From Trichopria drosophilae (lineage: Eukaryota > Arthropoda > Insecta > Hymenoptera > Diapriidae), in NCBI GenBank assembly GCA_030407085.1, contig CM059586.1, positions 86,549,501 to 86,613,500 of the forward strand: a DNA stretch of 64,000 nucleotides, given 5' to 3'. The notes under the pieces are model-generated. The model ran no database searches. It was not told where the DNA came from and saw nothing but the letters and a program-made list of their open reading frames with translations. The translations under genes were made by a program, and so were the position numbers. The stretch's first letter is position 1. Every line of letters begins with the position of its first letter. Of this stretch, positions 21,697-34,737 are shown piece by piece.

Positions 21697-24600
21697 GAAT
21701 AATTATAGAATTGTAGTAATTTTTTCATTGAAAAATATTATATAGTTGAGTTGCAAATGGACGTCAAAAACAGTTTTACTGTGATCAACCTTGTAATGAA
21801 CTGGACCATCTATAATAAAAAATTTCGATGGGTTTAGTTATATAACAGTATTAACTGGTGTTGGAGGATTAAAAATATGCATTTTGGAAAAAAACAGGCT
21901 TTTTTTTGCTAAAAACGTTTTTTTGTTATCGAATCCTTAAACACTACATTTTTATGCATTAAGTAAGCATGTCAGTCTGCAAAGGTATTTTGGTCACCGA
22001 TTTGAAAAATGTCATTTCGAGAAAAAAAGCCTCTAAAGTTTCAATTTCAGTTCGTTTACGCAACAGAATCTTTTGCAACGCTCGTAATATGATTCATTAT
22101 GTCATAACGCATTAGAAAAAAGTTATGCTGACAAAATAAAAAAACTTATTACGAGCAAATTTCAAGTAATATACTATTGTCTTGAAAATTGAATGTAAAT
22201 TTGCGAAGAATTAAGATAAATTAGTTGTTAAGTTTGTTTACTAAAGGAATAATGTGGAAAAACAATTGTGACCAGAAGAGGCACATGGAAGTAATTGATC
22301 CCTTGTTTGGAAATTAGAAAGGACAGACTTGGCCACAGCAATACATGAGTTTAGGAAGGAAAAGTATTTAATGGAAGTCTGAGAGGATCGGCAGATTAAT
22401 TTTATTGACCTAGGTATAAATGAAGTTCGTTCGAATGGAGTAGTACGTCTGCAGTTTCCATGAAATAAAATACCGTTACCTGATGTTTAGAGTATTCTGG
22501 AAAAACAGTACTGAACAAAGGTTTTGCATATAAATGTTACTGAAATTGTTTTTAATAAATAGATTAAATGGAAAAATTACAAATAAAATCCTGTAAAAAT
22601 TCCATCCTATTTGTTCATTAAAAAAAATATTTATTCCTGTACAGTACTTATATTTTTGAAAATACGTTATATTAATATTTAAGTAATACAAAACATTCAA
22701 TAATATAATCAATAAGATAAAAACCGGGATGTCAGCGTACTTTGATTAACATCCGTGGATCATAATGTTATATAGGGCATTTAACGATTGAACGATCTGG
22801 GAATTTCCAGAAAACTTCCGTAAATACTAAAAGGAAAAATATCTCCACTCACCCACTACCAGTTCATTCAACTCTAGCTTTTTTTTGATGGAATCGAGCA
22901 AATACAAGATTATGAATATTTTAAATAACTGAAAATTATTCGATTTATATTACAAGAAACGCCTTAAATTTTGTTTACAATTGTTTAGTTATTAAATTGT
23001 TTGTGCAAAATATTTCTGAAGTTAGTCTGTGCAACTTTACAATTTTATAGTTCAAAGTACTGACTTCTTAAACAGATTCAGACCTTTTCACCAGACAAGG
23101 TAATTTAAATCTCCGACATTATTCCATAGGTTGCATAGGTCTGTTTCGTGCAGTTTAAGCATTCAATGAGGATGAACTGTGGAAAATCCAAATACTGTGA
23201 CCCGAGGAACGTAGCAATGTTATGTTTTCTTAAATCGAAAAAAAAACTGTGCAAAAATATTTATATAATTATTCCAGTATAAAAATTGTATAAACTATAT
23301 ACATATAGTTTTGTAATTAAATCATTTACGACATGCGATAAATATATACAACTCGTTTGATTCTGGTTTGCAATTTTTAGATATTCAAATTATCTTGTTA
23401 TTTTCATCTTTAACAGTCTCCTTGATCGATGAACTTTAAACAGAAATTTAATAACACAATGAAAAACATCGTCTCTATGTAATATTGCTCTCGACATTGT
23501 AAATATAATAAAAACGATTTTTCATAGATTATCTAGAATTATGATAAAAAATGAAAATATTCGAGTGTTACAATATCAAATGCTAAGTTATGTTTAGGTT
23601 ATGTCTAAGATTGGTTCAACCGGTTTTTGTTGTACGGTAACTATGTAAAAATATTGTAATCGTGTAATCTATTATTTTGTATATTTTATGAATAGCAATT
23701 TTGCACAATTAATATTTTGCCTACTATATATTTTTTTACTCGTCAGAATGTTACTCGGACAGACGAGAAATAATGACAATAAACACTATCAGTCAAATAT
23801 ATAATGAAATTTACGAAATGTACAGTGTTTTTGCAGAAAATGTTACTAGTGAGAATATTAAAAAAGTGATACACGTGATAGACACATACGTACATATACG
23901 GTTATCATTAACGTTTTTACCATTTTGACTAGTAATATTTTCAACAATGAAAATTTTCAGAGGTGCAAATTTCATAAACAATTACCCCTCTGTACCAAAG
24001 GATTGCTACAATCTAGTTGCATTTGTCGCCGCTAGGCGTAATACGCGATGCTAGTAGGTTTCTTGTGCTCCATTGTTGTTTCCGTTATAGAAATGAGTTT
24101 TCATTCTCTAAAAAGAAAATCAAAAGAAAAGCTTACAGAATGCACAAAAAATATCATATGAAGACAGCCGACGATATAATATTATATCAATGGCACTTGT
24201 TCCTATATAATCGCATAGCATGCAACTTTTTACTGGCTGGTGTGTAAACAATTTAATGTCGAAACTAATTATTCGATTTTATGTTGTTGTATCTAAATAA
24301 CTGAGACGAAGAATAAAAATATAGCAAACTTAGAGAAAATGCTGTAACCTATATAAAACAAAATAAAAAATAAACACGAATAAATAAAAATATTGCATTA
24401 ATTATTCTATATAAATATTTACCATATATCTGGAATTTTCGTGTTATAAAAAAAATTCCTATTCTGGAATAGTAAAAATTATAATTCAATTACGAAACAT
24501 CGTTATTCTGCAAGTCTGTCCTCAAATCCCTATAGGAGAATAGTAATTTTTCCTATTTTTTTAAGATATCTTCCTATAAAATTTCTCTCAGTGTAAATCA

Positions 24601-25377
24601 ATGAAAAAAGCAATAGATGATCATGATGAATTCGTTATTTAATATTAGACAAGAAATCTCATTTTAAAAATGTGGAAAATATCTTGTACATATGGGCATC
24701 AAATTCTGTCGGGACCACATTTCCAGAACCGTTCCGTACGTGCAGGAATTTTATTCTCTGTCTGGAATTACACATTTTTCTGTACTATCGTATCGTTCAC
24801 ATATGCTTTTTAATGTTATGTTTTAGTTCATACTTTATTATTCACCACCGGAAACAAATGTCACGAGTATGTTTTGGAATATTTGCCTTTAAGTTATTTC
24901 TTTTGTAAATATAAATGTGCATATGTCTGTACAGAGAGATATAACGCAGGAAAACCCCACAAACTGTTTTAACGTTCACAGATTTCCTAACCTCAAATAA
25001 TTATTATCCTTTCTCGCTGTAACTTAAGATGACATTGTATAAAAGTCACACGAATCTTCTACTGTGCTGACTTTCCGAATATTTACTTTAATATATTGAC
25101 TACCGTATCTAACAAAATGTATATTATCATATGTTTTACCAAAAACACAAAATAAATAATCATGTTTAATGTGTCTGTGTATTTCACAGACGTGAGAGAT
25201 GCATGCGAATATAGATAGGTAAATACGTATAAATCTTTACGCACACAAAATGCGTACATCTGGTAAACAGACATGAAAGAATTGATGAACGTTAATTTTG
25301 CGACAGTTTATGCTCTGGTCAACATATGCAATTTTTAAGTTTGTCATCTTTATATTCACAGTGAGCTTCAAGCATCT
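21697..25377. other. AT-rich intergenic, no supported gene
   Basis: No exon I can support. 22270-22400 is somewhat less AT-rich and looks like decayed coding sequence, but no domain can be named. An inverted word pair (GTTACTAGT/ACTAGTAAT) lies at 23838-23937, and a weak inverted repeat with ATTCCTATTCTGGAATAG lies at 24400-24570. Both could be decayed MITEs. Confidence 0.35.
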
Positions 25378-26017
25378 TTCGGTTAAACTAAAATGGCGAT
25401 GAAAACAGCTATCCGGACATGATTGGTCTATCATTCAAGATCACAAAACCGTTCGTAATTAAATCGTAATGATCCCGTTTTTGAGAAAATGTAAAATTAT
25501 TATTTTCGAAAAATATAAGATTTATGATTATTATTTATTGCTTTAATTTATTGTTTGCTACTCCCTGCGTTCCATTTTTTATCGTATTTTTTTTTATTCA
25601 TTTATTTTTTTGTCTTTGGTTATTTTAATCTGTCTTTTTTTAAATTTTGTTATTATTTAGAAACAAACTTGAAATACACTTTGAAATAAAATTTTTGAAT
25701 TATTAATTAAATGTGTCACGAGGGAAATTCAACAACCCTTTTTAATCTCGTAGAAGAGATAGGACCTGTCATCAAATTGAGTCTGTGTCGCTTCCAAAAT
25801 TTCAGGAACTCTGTGTGGACAATCCAAAACCACTAATATGTAGAAAAGCCAAACCCATTGTTACCCAAAAGGGTTTCAAATTTTTTCATAATTGTAATAT
25901 TACATTTTCTCAAAAACGGGATCATTACGATTTATTTACGAACGGTTTTGTGATCTTGAATGATATACCAATCATGCCCTGCTAACATTTTTCATCGCCA
26001 TTTTAGTTTAACCAAGA
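25378..26017. mobile_element. Inverted-repeat element, arms ~135 bp
   Basis: Left arm 25378-25510 and right arm 25868-26017 are inverted copies with long identical words, such as GGTTAAACTAAAATGGCGAT, CATTCAAGATCACAAAACC and AATGATCCCGTTTTTGAGAA. The spacer of about 360 bp is T-rich and unrelated to the arms. Non-coding. Confidence 0.8.
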
Positions 26018-27443
26018 AATGCGACAAATTTCTTCTTATCGGGAAGACCAGTATTTCTTTCTACTTTTCATTTCTTCAGTAGTTTACATACGCAGGGCTT
26101 TCACCAGAGTAATCTACGAAGTATTTTAGTATTTCATATTACTTTACTGTTTGGTAGATTCGAATATCTTCTATAAAATTCATTATAATTTATGAATTAG
26201 AATTTAGTTTATCATTAGCCGTACCTTGTAATCGATTTATAATTACTTTCGTATCATGGAATGATGTTCAATTTAAGATATCTGTGAGTTATATTTCATT
26301 CATAATTTCCTCATAATGACTTGACACACAAGGACGTCACATTTTTTTATGTGCGAAATAAGTACACCTGAAGATTCGTTAGTCCAGAAAATATTGGATT
26401 TTCCTAATTTTGTTGCAAACAAATTGTCTCATTCCAAGTATTATGGGAGCCGCGTCATTATTTGGCACGACATGTATTTTACTACAAAAACTTTTTTTTA
26501 TTTCAACTCTTTCTGTCTCAATGGACAAGATGTGGGTGTACAGAGAGGATATAAATAATACTAATATTTCTTTAGCAAAATGAGTTAAATTAAAATAATA
26601 TTTCTAAATTTGTAATTCTAAAGTTAACATCAGTAAAAGCTGCATGCGTCATGAATTAATGAAAAATGTTAAATTACATACATTTATATCTATATGATCT
26701 GGTTCATACACAGTCGAGGCTATAAAAAGGTCGTCTCATCATAGAACATCATTGGGAAACTCCGCAATTTAAAATAGATACCTGATATTTCTTCGTGTTT
26801 GTAAGATAAAAATAAACACTATGGACTTGATTAACTAACCATAAATCCAACTAAATACAATTTTCTACAATTTTTCAAAGAAATTCAAAATATCAAACAC
26901 TTCTTATAAATATATAAATTCGAGAAACTAATATAATTTTCACTCCAACAAACATAGAGAATTCGGAAATTATTAGGTCCAATAGTTGTTATTTATGTTA
27001 TTTATTTAGACGAATTCCTACGCGATTTCCAAAGTATATTAATGAACTTTGTAACGGGGTTTCTCTAAATTGCACTGTGATTGGGTCCAAATTGTGAAAA
27101 ATCACTTAAATACGTATTACTTAATATGTATTTTCTAATGTATATGAGTAATTCCGCGATACTTTTAATATTTGGCATTTAAAAAAAAAATTATTTTTTT
27201 ACTTACACCCACATGTAAAGTTATTTTTCTCATTTCAGGTGATACGAAGAGCAAAAATTTGACGGTGCCAACATTTTTTTAAAAACGCACATTTTGTAGG
27301 AGCAACTTTAAAATTTTGAAGAAAATAATTTTATTATCCATTTTCAAAACTTTGTTGAATCTGTAATTCTTAATCGATTTGATGAGTTCGGGGACTTTTG
27401 CCTCTTGAAGATAAAAAATCACTTTTCGACATTTTTTACTTGG

Positions 27444-27445
<2 letters not shown>
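26018..27445. other. AT-rich intergenic, no gene
   Basis: No exon seen. A TATA-like CTATAAAAAGG is at about 26717, but no gene follows it. Confidence 0.35.

Positions 27446-27480
<35 letters not shown>
27446..27480 (+). repeat. (CT)n microsatellite, left tract
   Basis: Uninterrupted CT dinucleotides of about 35 bases, ending exactly where a truncated retroelement begins. A matching tract follows the element at 28029-28072. Confidence 0.95.
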
Positions 27481-27482
<2 letters not shown>

Positions 27483-27993
27483 CGTGAAGAATCTACATCC
27501 AGGGCTCTTCGACCAGGCTCTATGCAAGAACTTCGAGTACCGACACATCGGCTAGAATCCTATTCCAACTCATTTATTGTCACATCTACCCGGTTATGGA
27601 ATGAACTCCCAGTCGAAATTCGCGCAAGTGAAAATGTGTATTCGTTTAAAGTAAAACTAAAAAAATTCCTATTAAGTCGGACTTCAGTGTAATTATTTTG
27701 TATTTTATATTTTAGTATTAGCATTATTAGTATTAGTATTTTTAGTATTTAACATTAGTATTTTAGTCCACTGTTACTTGTGGTATGCGTGTACCCTACC
27801 CTACGTTGTAATCGCTCGACTATTATTATTATATATCTATTTTATATCTACTTTGTTATAGAACTAGTATTGCGCTTTTATATGCATCGGTTAGTATGTC
27901 TTGTTATATTAAGCTTAGTTTTAGTATTAGTTATCTGTATGTATGCTCTATATTGGTTGGCCTAAGAGGTAATACCTCAAGCCATAATAAAGA

Positions 27994-28028
<35 letters not shown>
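27481..28028 (+). pseudogene. 5'-truncated non-LTR element inside a (CT)n tract
   Basis: Encodes only the last ~70 residues of a non-LTR polyprotein, with the C-terminal signature NSFIVTSTRLWNELPVEIR, to a stop at 27690-27692. A 3' UTR follows with a perfect palindrome GAGGTAATACCTC (27966-27978), then AATAAA and a (CAAT)n tail (28000-28020). The (CT)n tracts on both sides suggest insertion into a microsatellite. All catalytic domains are missing. Confidence 0.85.

Positions 28029-28072
<44 letters not shown>
28029..28072 (+). repeat. (TC)n microsatellite, right tract
   Basis: About 44 bases of TC dinucleotides immediately after the (CAAT)n tail of the truncated retroelement. Confidence 0.95.
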
Positions 28073-28075
<3 letters not shown>

Positions 28076-28809
28076 AGAATCGAGGAACGTGAGTTAAAAA
28101 ATGCACATTTTTCAAACGAATTACTTTTTTTTATTATAACATTATTTTATAATCTTTAAGTACAAAATAAAATTATCTTTTGTTCAGTCTTTTTTTCAGA
28201 CAGGTGCAAATAATATTGACTTGAGACGAGTGATATACGCTTAGAAATATACCAAACAAAAAACAGCAATAGGTTTTGGGGATTTTCAAACTGTACAGAA
28301 AGTGTGCCAGTAAAAAATAACAATTTTCGGTACTAGCGGCGCAAGTAATATCATTTTTCAAAGCCTCGTATTTTTTTTCCGGTAGAGCGGCACGGTAATG
28401 TAAAAAGAGTGGTTTGAACCGTTTTTATGTAAGGAATACACTCATGCTTTACTTTTTTTGAAATCTCGTAACGCACTTTTTCCAAACGATGAAATGTAAA
28501 AAAATGTTTTCTTTATGAAAATTTAGTTTCTTTTATTTTTGTTTTTATATTTCATTTCAGGAGGCAGGCACCTTCTTAAAAATGACATGGGTTGAAAGTA
28601 CAATATCAAATGATAGTACAGAAAAATTTGTGCGGTCTTTCATAAACAAGCACATTTTATTTTTTGGTCGAAAGAAAAGAAATATAGGACAGTTTCCTGT
28701 ACAAATCTTTAAATATGACGAATTTCAATTTTTTTCACGCAACAAAACGATCAATGGTTTAGAACATATGTATATAAATTAAACATATTAATGAGTATAG
28801 AAATAGTTA
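28073..28809. other. AT-rich spacer, no recognised gene
   Basis: An open frame at 28582-28782 (66 codons) follows a CATTTCAG acceptor-like word, but its product has no recognisable domain. I do not call it a gene. Confidence 0.35.
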
Positions 28810-29125
28810 TTTTCGTATCATGCGCACTTTACGCCCGCGGTGCGAACATAATTTTTTGTCATAGGTAGGCGGAAAGACATACCTCTTTGCGCATCGATTT
28901 GCAGGAGTAAAACTAACTTTCACGTCTATTGGACGTTAAGTGAAACATAGGGCTAGAAAAGTTACAACCGTCGGCGATCAACGGCTCGAGGTCCGGCCTC
29001 GCCGGACCGAGAATCGTTCCATTCGCCGGCGGGGGTAACTTTACGCCTAGTAGGCGTAAAAGTCAACTTTACGCCCGCAAAAAGAGGCGTAAAGACGTAC
29101 TTTACGCCTACTATGACGAAAAAAT
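28810..29125. mobile_element. MITE with TTTACGCC words and a GC-rich core hairpin
   Basis: The flanks are inverted copies around ACTTTACGCCYRC, TTTGTCATAGTAGGCG and similar words. The centre has a perfect 8-bp stem, GGTCCGGC-CTC-GCCGGACC (28990-29008), inside CGAG...CGAGAATCG. An equivalent core hairpin sits in the element at 51371-51690. Non-coding. Confidence 0.65.
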
Positions 29126-30349
29126 AATTAGTGAATTGACAGTATACAGACAATATCAGTTTGAATGTATTTATAAAACGCTAAAAGTTCATAACATTAT
29201 GGAAAATACTAAAGTTGATAAAAAATATACTTTTTATTATATACATACATTATTAATGTACAAATGAAACATAAAATGATGACATAATAAGAAATTATAA
29301 TGAATGACTAATGTCTCTCTAACGTTCATTATGATATAGAAAACTGGAAAATCTCACAAATGAATGTTTCATGTGTCGCTCATATGTTCTCAATTGGAAT
29401 TTCTACGGATTTTCCCAGGCTGTAATTCCACTATTATTGTCCATATTTCTCAAACATAATTCAATAAACATAAACATTGTGTAAAACAATATTGTCTCGT
29501 AGCAACTCCTAATGTAAATAAGTAGTTGCATGTAAACTATTAAAAAGAAATAAATTTTTTTACGCATGAGAATTACCAAAATATTTCGTTATATTTCAAC
29601 TACGAAATAATGTGTTTCGTTAATCAGACAATTACAATTACTGAAAAAATTTTGTTATACGTTAATGTTAGAAAGTAAAACTAAACTATAACAGATGCTA
29701 GACATGTACCGAAGGATCAATTATTATACTGAGTACATATGTGAGACAGAGTAACCCCAAATCTTTGCGACCATTCCCCACACTAATCTCAACTTGGGAC
29801 GAGGATTGTCCGACTCCGGAATGGGATTTTCCGCAACCCTTAAGGTGTCAAATTTCTCTGGGCTCCTCATAACAGGTCAACAAGTAAATTTAAACCTAGA
29901 ATAGGACAGTTCTGAAAAAGTACTTCCACTTGGTCTACAATAACATACGTGTTTTCCATTTTTATTTAATAAGTACATTTTGAATCATGTTTTGGGATTT
30001 TTTATACTAAAATTTGTTGTTGGACTTTGGGTATTTTGTAATTCCTGAAATGAGTGTATCTAAAGTGTCGGGTTTTACAGATAATATATTTCTTCGCACA
30101 AGAGATTATAAGAAATAAAGCAGAATTAAATTATTGAGTAAAATTTTGAATATCGAACCAGTTTCTGGAACTGTTTGAATATTCTTTTTTTAAAATGTTT
30201 TATTAATTTCCGAAGAAGAATGTTGTTTTCAGTTTTTATTAGATTCGAAACCTTAATCAGTAATGTAATTTAAATGTAAAATTTGCACTCGTAAATTGTT
30301 GAACTGTACAGATGCATGGATACGTGAATAAATATTCTTTTTTAGTTTA
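29126..30349. other. Intergenic with one GC-richer island
   Basis: AT-rich apart from 29745-29900, a GC-richer stretch (containing CCGACTCCGGAATGGGATTT) without a long open frame. I do not recognise it. Confidence 0.35.
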
Positions 30350-30578
30350 ATGGCCGTCGACGTTTCTCTGACTGTTTGAAGCCTGAAAACTATGCTTTGT
30401 TTCTACAAAATAATAAACACCGGAAGGTCAATAACATTGTAAACATTGTTCTGAATATTCAAAGAAATTAAAGAGATGTATTTCATATACTTTGTACATC
30501 TTATACGCGTAATAAATAAGGATGATGTGTTAATCTTCTGTTTATTCATAGTCGTTCAGTCATTGGCATATTCACCCT
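30350..30578 (+). mobile_element. Truncated copy of the 33487-33924 MITE
   Basis: Follows the right half of 33487-33924: ACAAAATAATAAACACYGGAAG, then a diverged stretch, then the shared right end CATTGGCATATTCACCC ending at 30578, followed by TA. The left half is missing. Confidence 0.7.
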
Positions 30579-31839
30579 ATATCGTAACAAAAAAAGACAT
30601 TTATTATGTATTTATAATATTGTCCCATCTTTTAAATAATTCACGTTAGAAATAAATTTTTTTTTTATTAATAGAGCTAGAATAGTATTGATAACACAAA
30701 TTCTTATTTTGCATATATTTTGTCATATAATTTGTCACATTATTTATCACATCAAAAGTCACGTTGCACATCAGATTTTGTTTTAACATTTGTTCATCTA
30801 ACAGTCTTCTTCTGAACAATTTTAAAACACACTTGGATAGTACTAAAAAATATTATATTTTATCTTTTATCACATTTTTTATCAAATGAATTTCCACATG
30901 ATTCGTAACATGACATATCACATGATTTATCACAGCACCCATTATTTTTTATTTTAATGCTTTTTTATTTAAGGCCTTTCCTCTGAATAATTGCACTCGG
31001 CTGAAAATATTACATAAAAAAATTGTAATAATTTTTTTTTTATAACATTCAAAAAGTATTATAGGATGTTATATAAATAAACATTAAAACAAAACCTAAT
31101 ATATGATAAATCGCGTGATAATTCATATCATAAATAATGAGAAGAAATATGACAAATAATACTGACCGACACTTATATTTGACAATGACGAGCGATGTTT
31201 TATTTCTGAAGTATTTTTCTTTTCTAAAAACGACGGTGCTGTCTGAAATTTCTAAAAAGTGTGGTTGGTTGTGTCGTAATTTCAGTTGTTGGCCGCATTT
31301 CGATTTTGGTGTAACAAATAAAATTGTTTTGATAATTGCAATATCATTTCCGAAGTATTTTTTCGTACTGAATAAATACAACCCTCTAGATTTCCCATTT
31401 ATATCGTATTTTTTAGAAAAACAGTGATTAAATTTCCGCCATATTTTGATTTTTATGAGAAAAGACGTCACATTGCGGCATGAGAGGGAAATTTCAATCA
31501 TTAAAAAAAAAAAGAACTACTTCAGAAATAATACTGCGTTGTTGTAAGAAAATTATCTTTTGCTATAAAAGTAAGCTGAACTATGTCCAAAAATTTAAAT
31601 ATAAGAACAAACAATTTTACTGTCAAATCAAAGGAATTAAAATGTAATGTCTATATTAAAATATTAATGGAGACTGAAAAGTTTTCGTATTGCATAAGAA
31701 AGTCAAATGTATGAAAGTATAGACAGTACATCGGCCTATCTCATATTATTATATTTGCTTAAAAATTAAAATCAGTAAATACGTTTCTGATAAATTTGAT
31801 TTGTCAAATCTTATGTAAATTGAATTAGGGTTTTTTAAA
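30579..31839. other. AT-rich intergenic with TTATCACAT words
   Basis: Between about 30720 and 31130 words like TTATCACAT and CACATGATTTATCAC recur many times in both orientations, perhaps a decayed tandem or inverted array. Overlapping open frames at 31049-31501 show no domain. Confidence 0.35.
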
Positions 31840-32731
31840 ACAATAATTTTAAACTTATATCTGGCATATATTTAACCTATATATTGCATATATTTTCGGC
31901 GAAAAATGCAATATGCTACATACAGGGTCATCGAAAAGTATCGGACCCCCCTAATATCTTCAGTTAGAATGCACTTAGGAGAAAATGTCCAATAGTAAAG
32001 TTGTATGGTTTCAAGCGGGGAGTAAGATGATGACCTTGACTTTGACCTTGACCATGTCCTTCAAGGTCATTTCAAGGTCAATCTTATTTTTTTAAATAGA
32101 ACCCCCTACATTTTGTTGCATATTCTTATAGCTTATCTCGAGAGCTTTCCAAAACACTAGAATAAAATATTTTTTTATTAAGTACTTTTTGAGTTATAAA
32201 GGTTTGAAGTTAACAATTTTTTGACACAAAATGTTGAATATCTTGTAAAATATTATTTAGTTTTCAGTAATCATAACCTTAATACTTTTGTGCGCGGAAT
32301 AATGAGACTCCACTCTTGCCTTAACTGGTCGGACTCGCACACCACTTAACAAATTGTTAACTTCAAACCTTTATAACTCAAAAAGTACTTGATAAAAAAA
32401 TATTTTATGATAGTGTTTTGGAAAGCTCTCGAGATAAGCTATAAGAATATGCAATAAAATATAGAGGGTTCTATTTAAAAAAAATAAGATTGACCTTGAA
32501 ATGACCTTGAAGGACATGGTCAAGGTCAAAGTCAAGGTCATCATCTTACTCCCCGCTTGAAGCCATACAACTATGCTATTGGACATTTTCTCCTAAGTGC
32601 ATTCTAACTGAAGATATTAGGGGGGTCCGATACTTTTCGATGACCCTGTATGTAGCATATTGCATTTTTCGCCGAAAATATATGCAATATATAGGTTAAA
32701 TATATGCCAGATATAAGTTTAAAATTATTGT
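31840..32731. repeat. Palindrome split at its exact centre
   Basis: 81-bp arms 31840-31920 and 32651-32731 are inverted copies (ACAATAATTTTAAACTTATA ... GCAATATGCTACA). They abut TA dinucleotides that flank a second palindromic element. Removing that element and one TA restores a continuous palindrome whose dyad is the TA (GCTACA-TA-TGTAGC). A partial third copy of the arm follows at about 32745-32790. Confidence 0.85.
31923..32648. mobile_element. Palindromic MITE with eight TCAAGGTCA sites
   Basis: 726 bp with inverted ends CAGGGTCATCGAAAAGTATC and TA duplications (31921-31922, 32649-32650). The arms are about 300 bp with near-perfect identity and the unpaired centre is about 120 bp (32222-32345). 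Each arm carries four copies of TCAAGGTCA or its inverse: 32031, 32043, 32061 and 32072, and 32491, 32502, 32520 and 32532. No coding capacity. TA duplication suggests a Tc1/mariner-superfamily transposase in trans. Confidence 0.88.
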
Positions 32732-33486
32732 GAATATTTAACATATATGTATGTCACATATTGCAATTTTCGCCGAAAATATATGTGCATTTATTTAGCA
32801 TATATTTATTTTGTGTGTGGGTTTTTAATCAGAAAAATGTTTTCCGAAAATCTATCATTTTCAAAAAGATGTTCCTGAACTTTTCACGGATATTTTGTGT
32901 TTTCACGTCATTTTGGATGCTTTATTTTGAGAATGTTAATATGCTGAAGTCTCGAAGAGACGATTTCTTTACTTCAAACAAGAATTCTGAATCTATTCAA
33001 CAGGAACAGAGGAAAATAAAAAAATATATTTGAAAAAACTAGAATATTTTGAAAAAAAATCAAATAAAAAATTGTGAAAGTTGAGTTAATTTTCCTAAAA
33101 AATGTGACCGGGCAACAAAGTTCCGAAAATCAAAACACCGAAAGGTCAAATTTTTAAGTAATTCGTATGAAAATCGAACGTCAACAACATTGAAAGGTGT
33201 GTACTGTACTATTTTCGAGGTGGCTCTTTTCAATGGCGTTATAATTGAGCTATCTTAATTAGAAAATTAAATACAGCGATTTAAACAGAAAACTAGATGC
33301 CTTCGACTCTGGTGCCTACAATTTTGGCTAAATTCGTATTGCAGTTCCCTGACGAAATGCTGATACTTCCGGGAATATTCCCATTTTAAGACTGCCAGGA
33401 AAGAAGGCGGCAGAGGGTAGTTCTAGCATCGTTAGGTTCGAGTAGTTTCTATACATATATTGTAACAATATCTTGTTCCTTAAATA
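32732..33486. other. AT-rich spacer with a repeat fragment
   Basis: 33104-33153 (CAACAAAGTTCCGAAAATC, then ACCGAAAGGTC) matches the left end of the small element at 58637. Otherwise nothing supported. Confidence 0.4.
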
Positions 33487-33924
33487 GGGTGAATATGCCA
33501 ATGAATGGACGGTTAAGCATTTTTCACACATTGATCGATTGTAACTTTTGAATTCTTTTATGAAAATTTAATTATGATACCACCATTAGAATCGTTAGAC
33601 TCTGCTCTTTATGACCGTGTAGTTCAACCTTTGATTTTATTTAATTATTAACCTCGTCTTCATACGTTTGTAAAAAAATCCGCTAAACCTCAATGAATAG
33701 ACGGGTTAAATCAAATGGGACGTTTTCAGTACCAGTTTTGGATGGCTTTAAAACTTTGCTTTGATTTTACAAAATAATAAACACTGGAAGATCAATAGTA
33801 CTGTAAATATTGTTTTGAATGTTCAAAGAACATAAAAATATGTATTTTGTTGCATGTTGTGCATCATACATTCATAAGAAATAGAAATATGTAGAAAATC
33901 GTCCATTCATTGGCATATTCACCC
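33487..33924. mobile_element. 438-bp MITE with GGGTGAATATGCC ends
   Basis: Inverted ends of at least 25 bp, starting GGGTGAATATGCCAATGAAT, identical at both sides. TA duplications lie at 33485-33486 and 33925-33926. A truncated copy is at 30350-30578. Non-coding. Probably mobilised by a Tc1/mariner-type transposase. Confidence 0.85.
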
Positions 33925-33934
33925 TATATTAAAA

Positions 33935-34565
33935 TTGAAAATGAGCATTTTCAAAACTTCGACCCCGACCTCTGGTCAGCCGATGCACTGATCAATGAGC
34001 ACATCTTGTTCACACTGATGCTTAAAAAAACGCGGTTTAGTCGAGTTTTTGACAGGTCGGGTTGCAGGAAATAAATTTTTGTATATGTGGGATACTTCGG
34101 TTTCCGTTTTTTACGGCATTATCGTTGATTTTACGAAGAAATGAATACAACCTTTTTTTTAGAGAATTGGATGTTCTATATTTTTTGTTTGAAACATTTT
34201 TTTGTACGATTTGTATTTTTTGTTAAAAATGGAAAAAACGTGTTTTTTGAGCGTTTTTTTGTTAAACCTCCCCATAAACTAGTATGCATTGTCTCCAAAA
34301 ACTAATCAGATCTAAGTTTGGCCAAGAGAAACCCAAATCCGTTTGTGTTTTTTAAATTCGTCCTGCCAGTCGCGAGATATCGCGTATACAAAATTTTGCC
34401 CACGGACGGACGGACGTACAACCTAACGGACACAAATTTTTTTATTGTTGCTTTGGGTTCCTTAAGGCCTGAAACATCGACATTTGATGAAAAACTATAA
34501 GGTAATTTTTTGTCGGGAACTGACCAAATTCAATACTTCGCCAGACCTATGGTCTGGGTCGAAGT
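33935..34565 (+). mobile_element. Repeat family H, copy 2
   Basis: Starts with the palindrome GAAAATGAGCATTTTC and CTTCGACCCCGAC. It ends with the hairpin CCAGACC-TAT-GGTCTGG inside TTCG...TCGAAGTAA (34537-34565). The same body order is seen in copy 1 (19798-20770, inverse) and copy 3 (55040-55757), though identity is moderate. No open frame of note. Confidence 0.6.
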
Positions 34566-34737
34566 AATATGTTAATTACCATTTATCAGATAATTACAGA
34601 ACATATGATATATTTTTGCACAGCCAAATTCTGCGACGACCAGAAAAAACGTCAAGAGAGAAAAATGGAATACGAAACGCGTATTTTGAAAAATTTCATT
34701 TATGGCCCAAAATGCGATGAAAAAAGAAACACTTGTA

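Noticed and set aside
24017..24247. 76-codon open frame
   Set aside because: No domain, no splice context, composition like its surroundings.
26717..26727. CTATAAAAAGG as a gene promoter
   Set aside because: No coding exon or conserved sequence follows within several kilobases.
27405..27480. Reading frames encoding SLSLSL / ERERER repeats
   Set aside because: They are translations of the (CT)n microsatellite, not protein-coding sequence.
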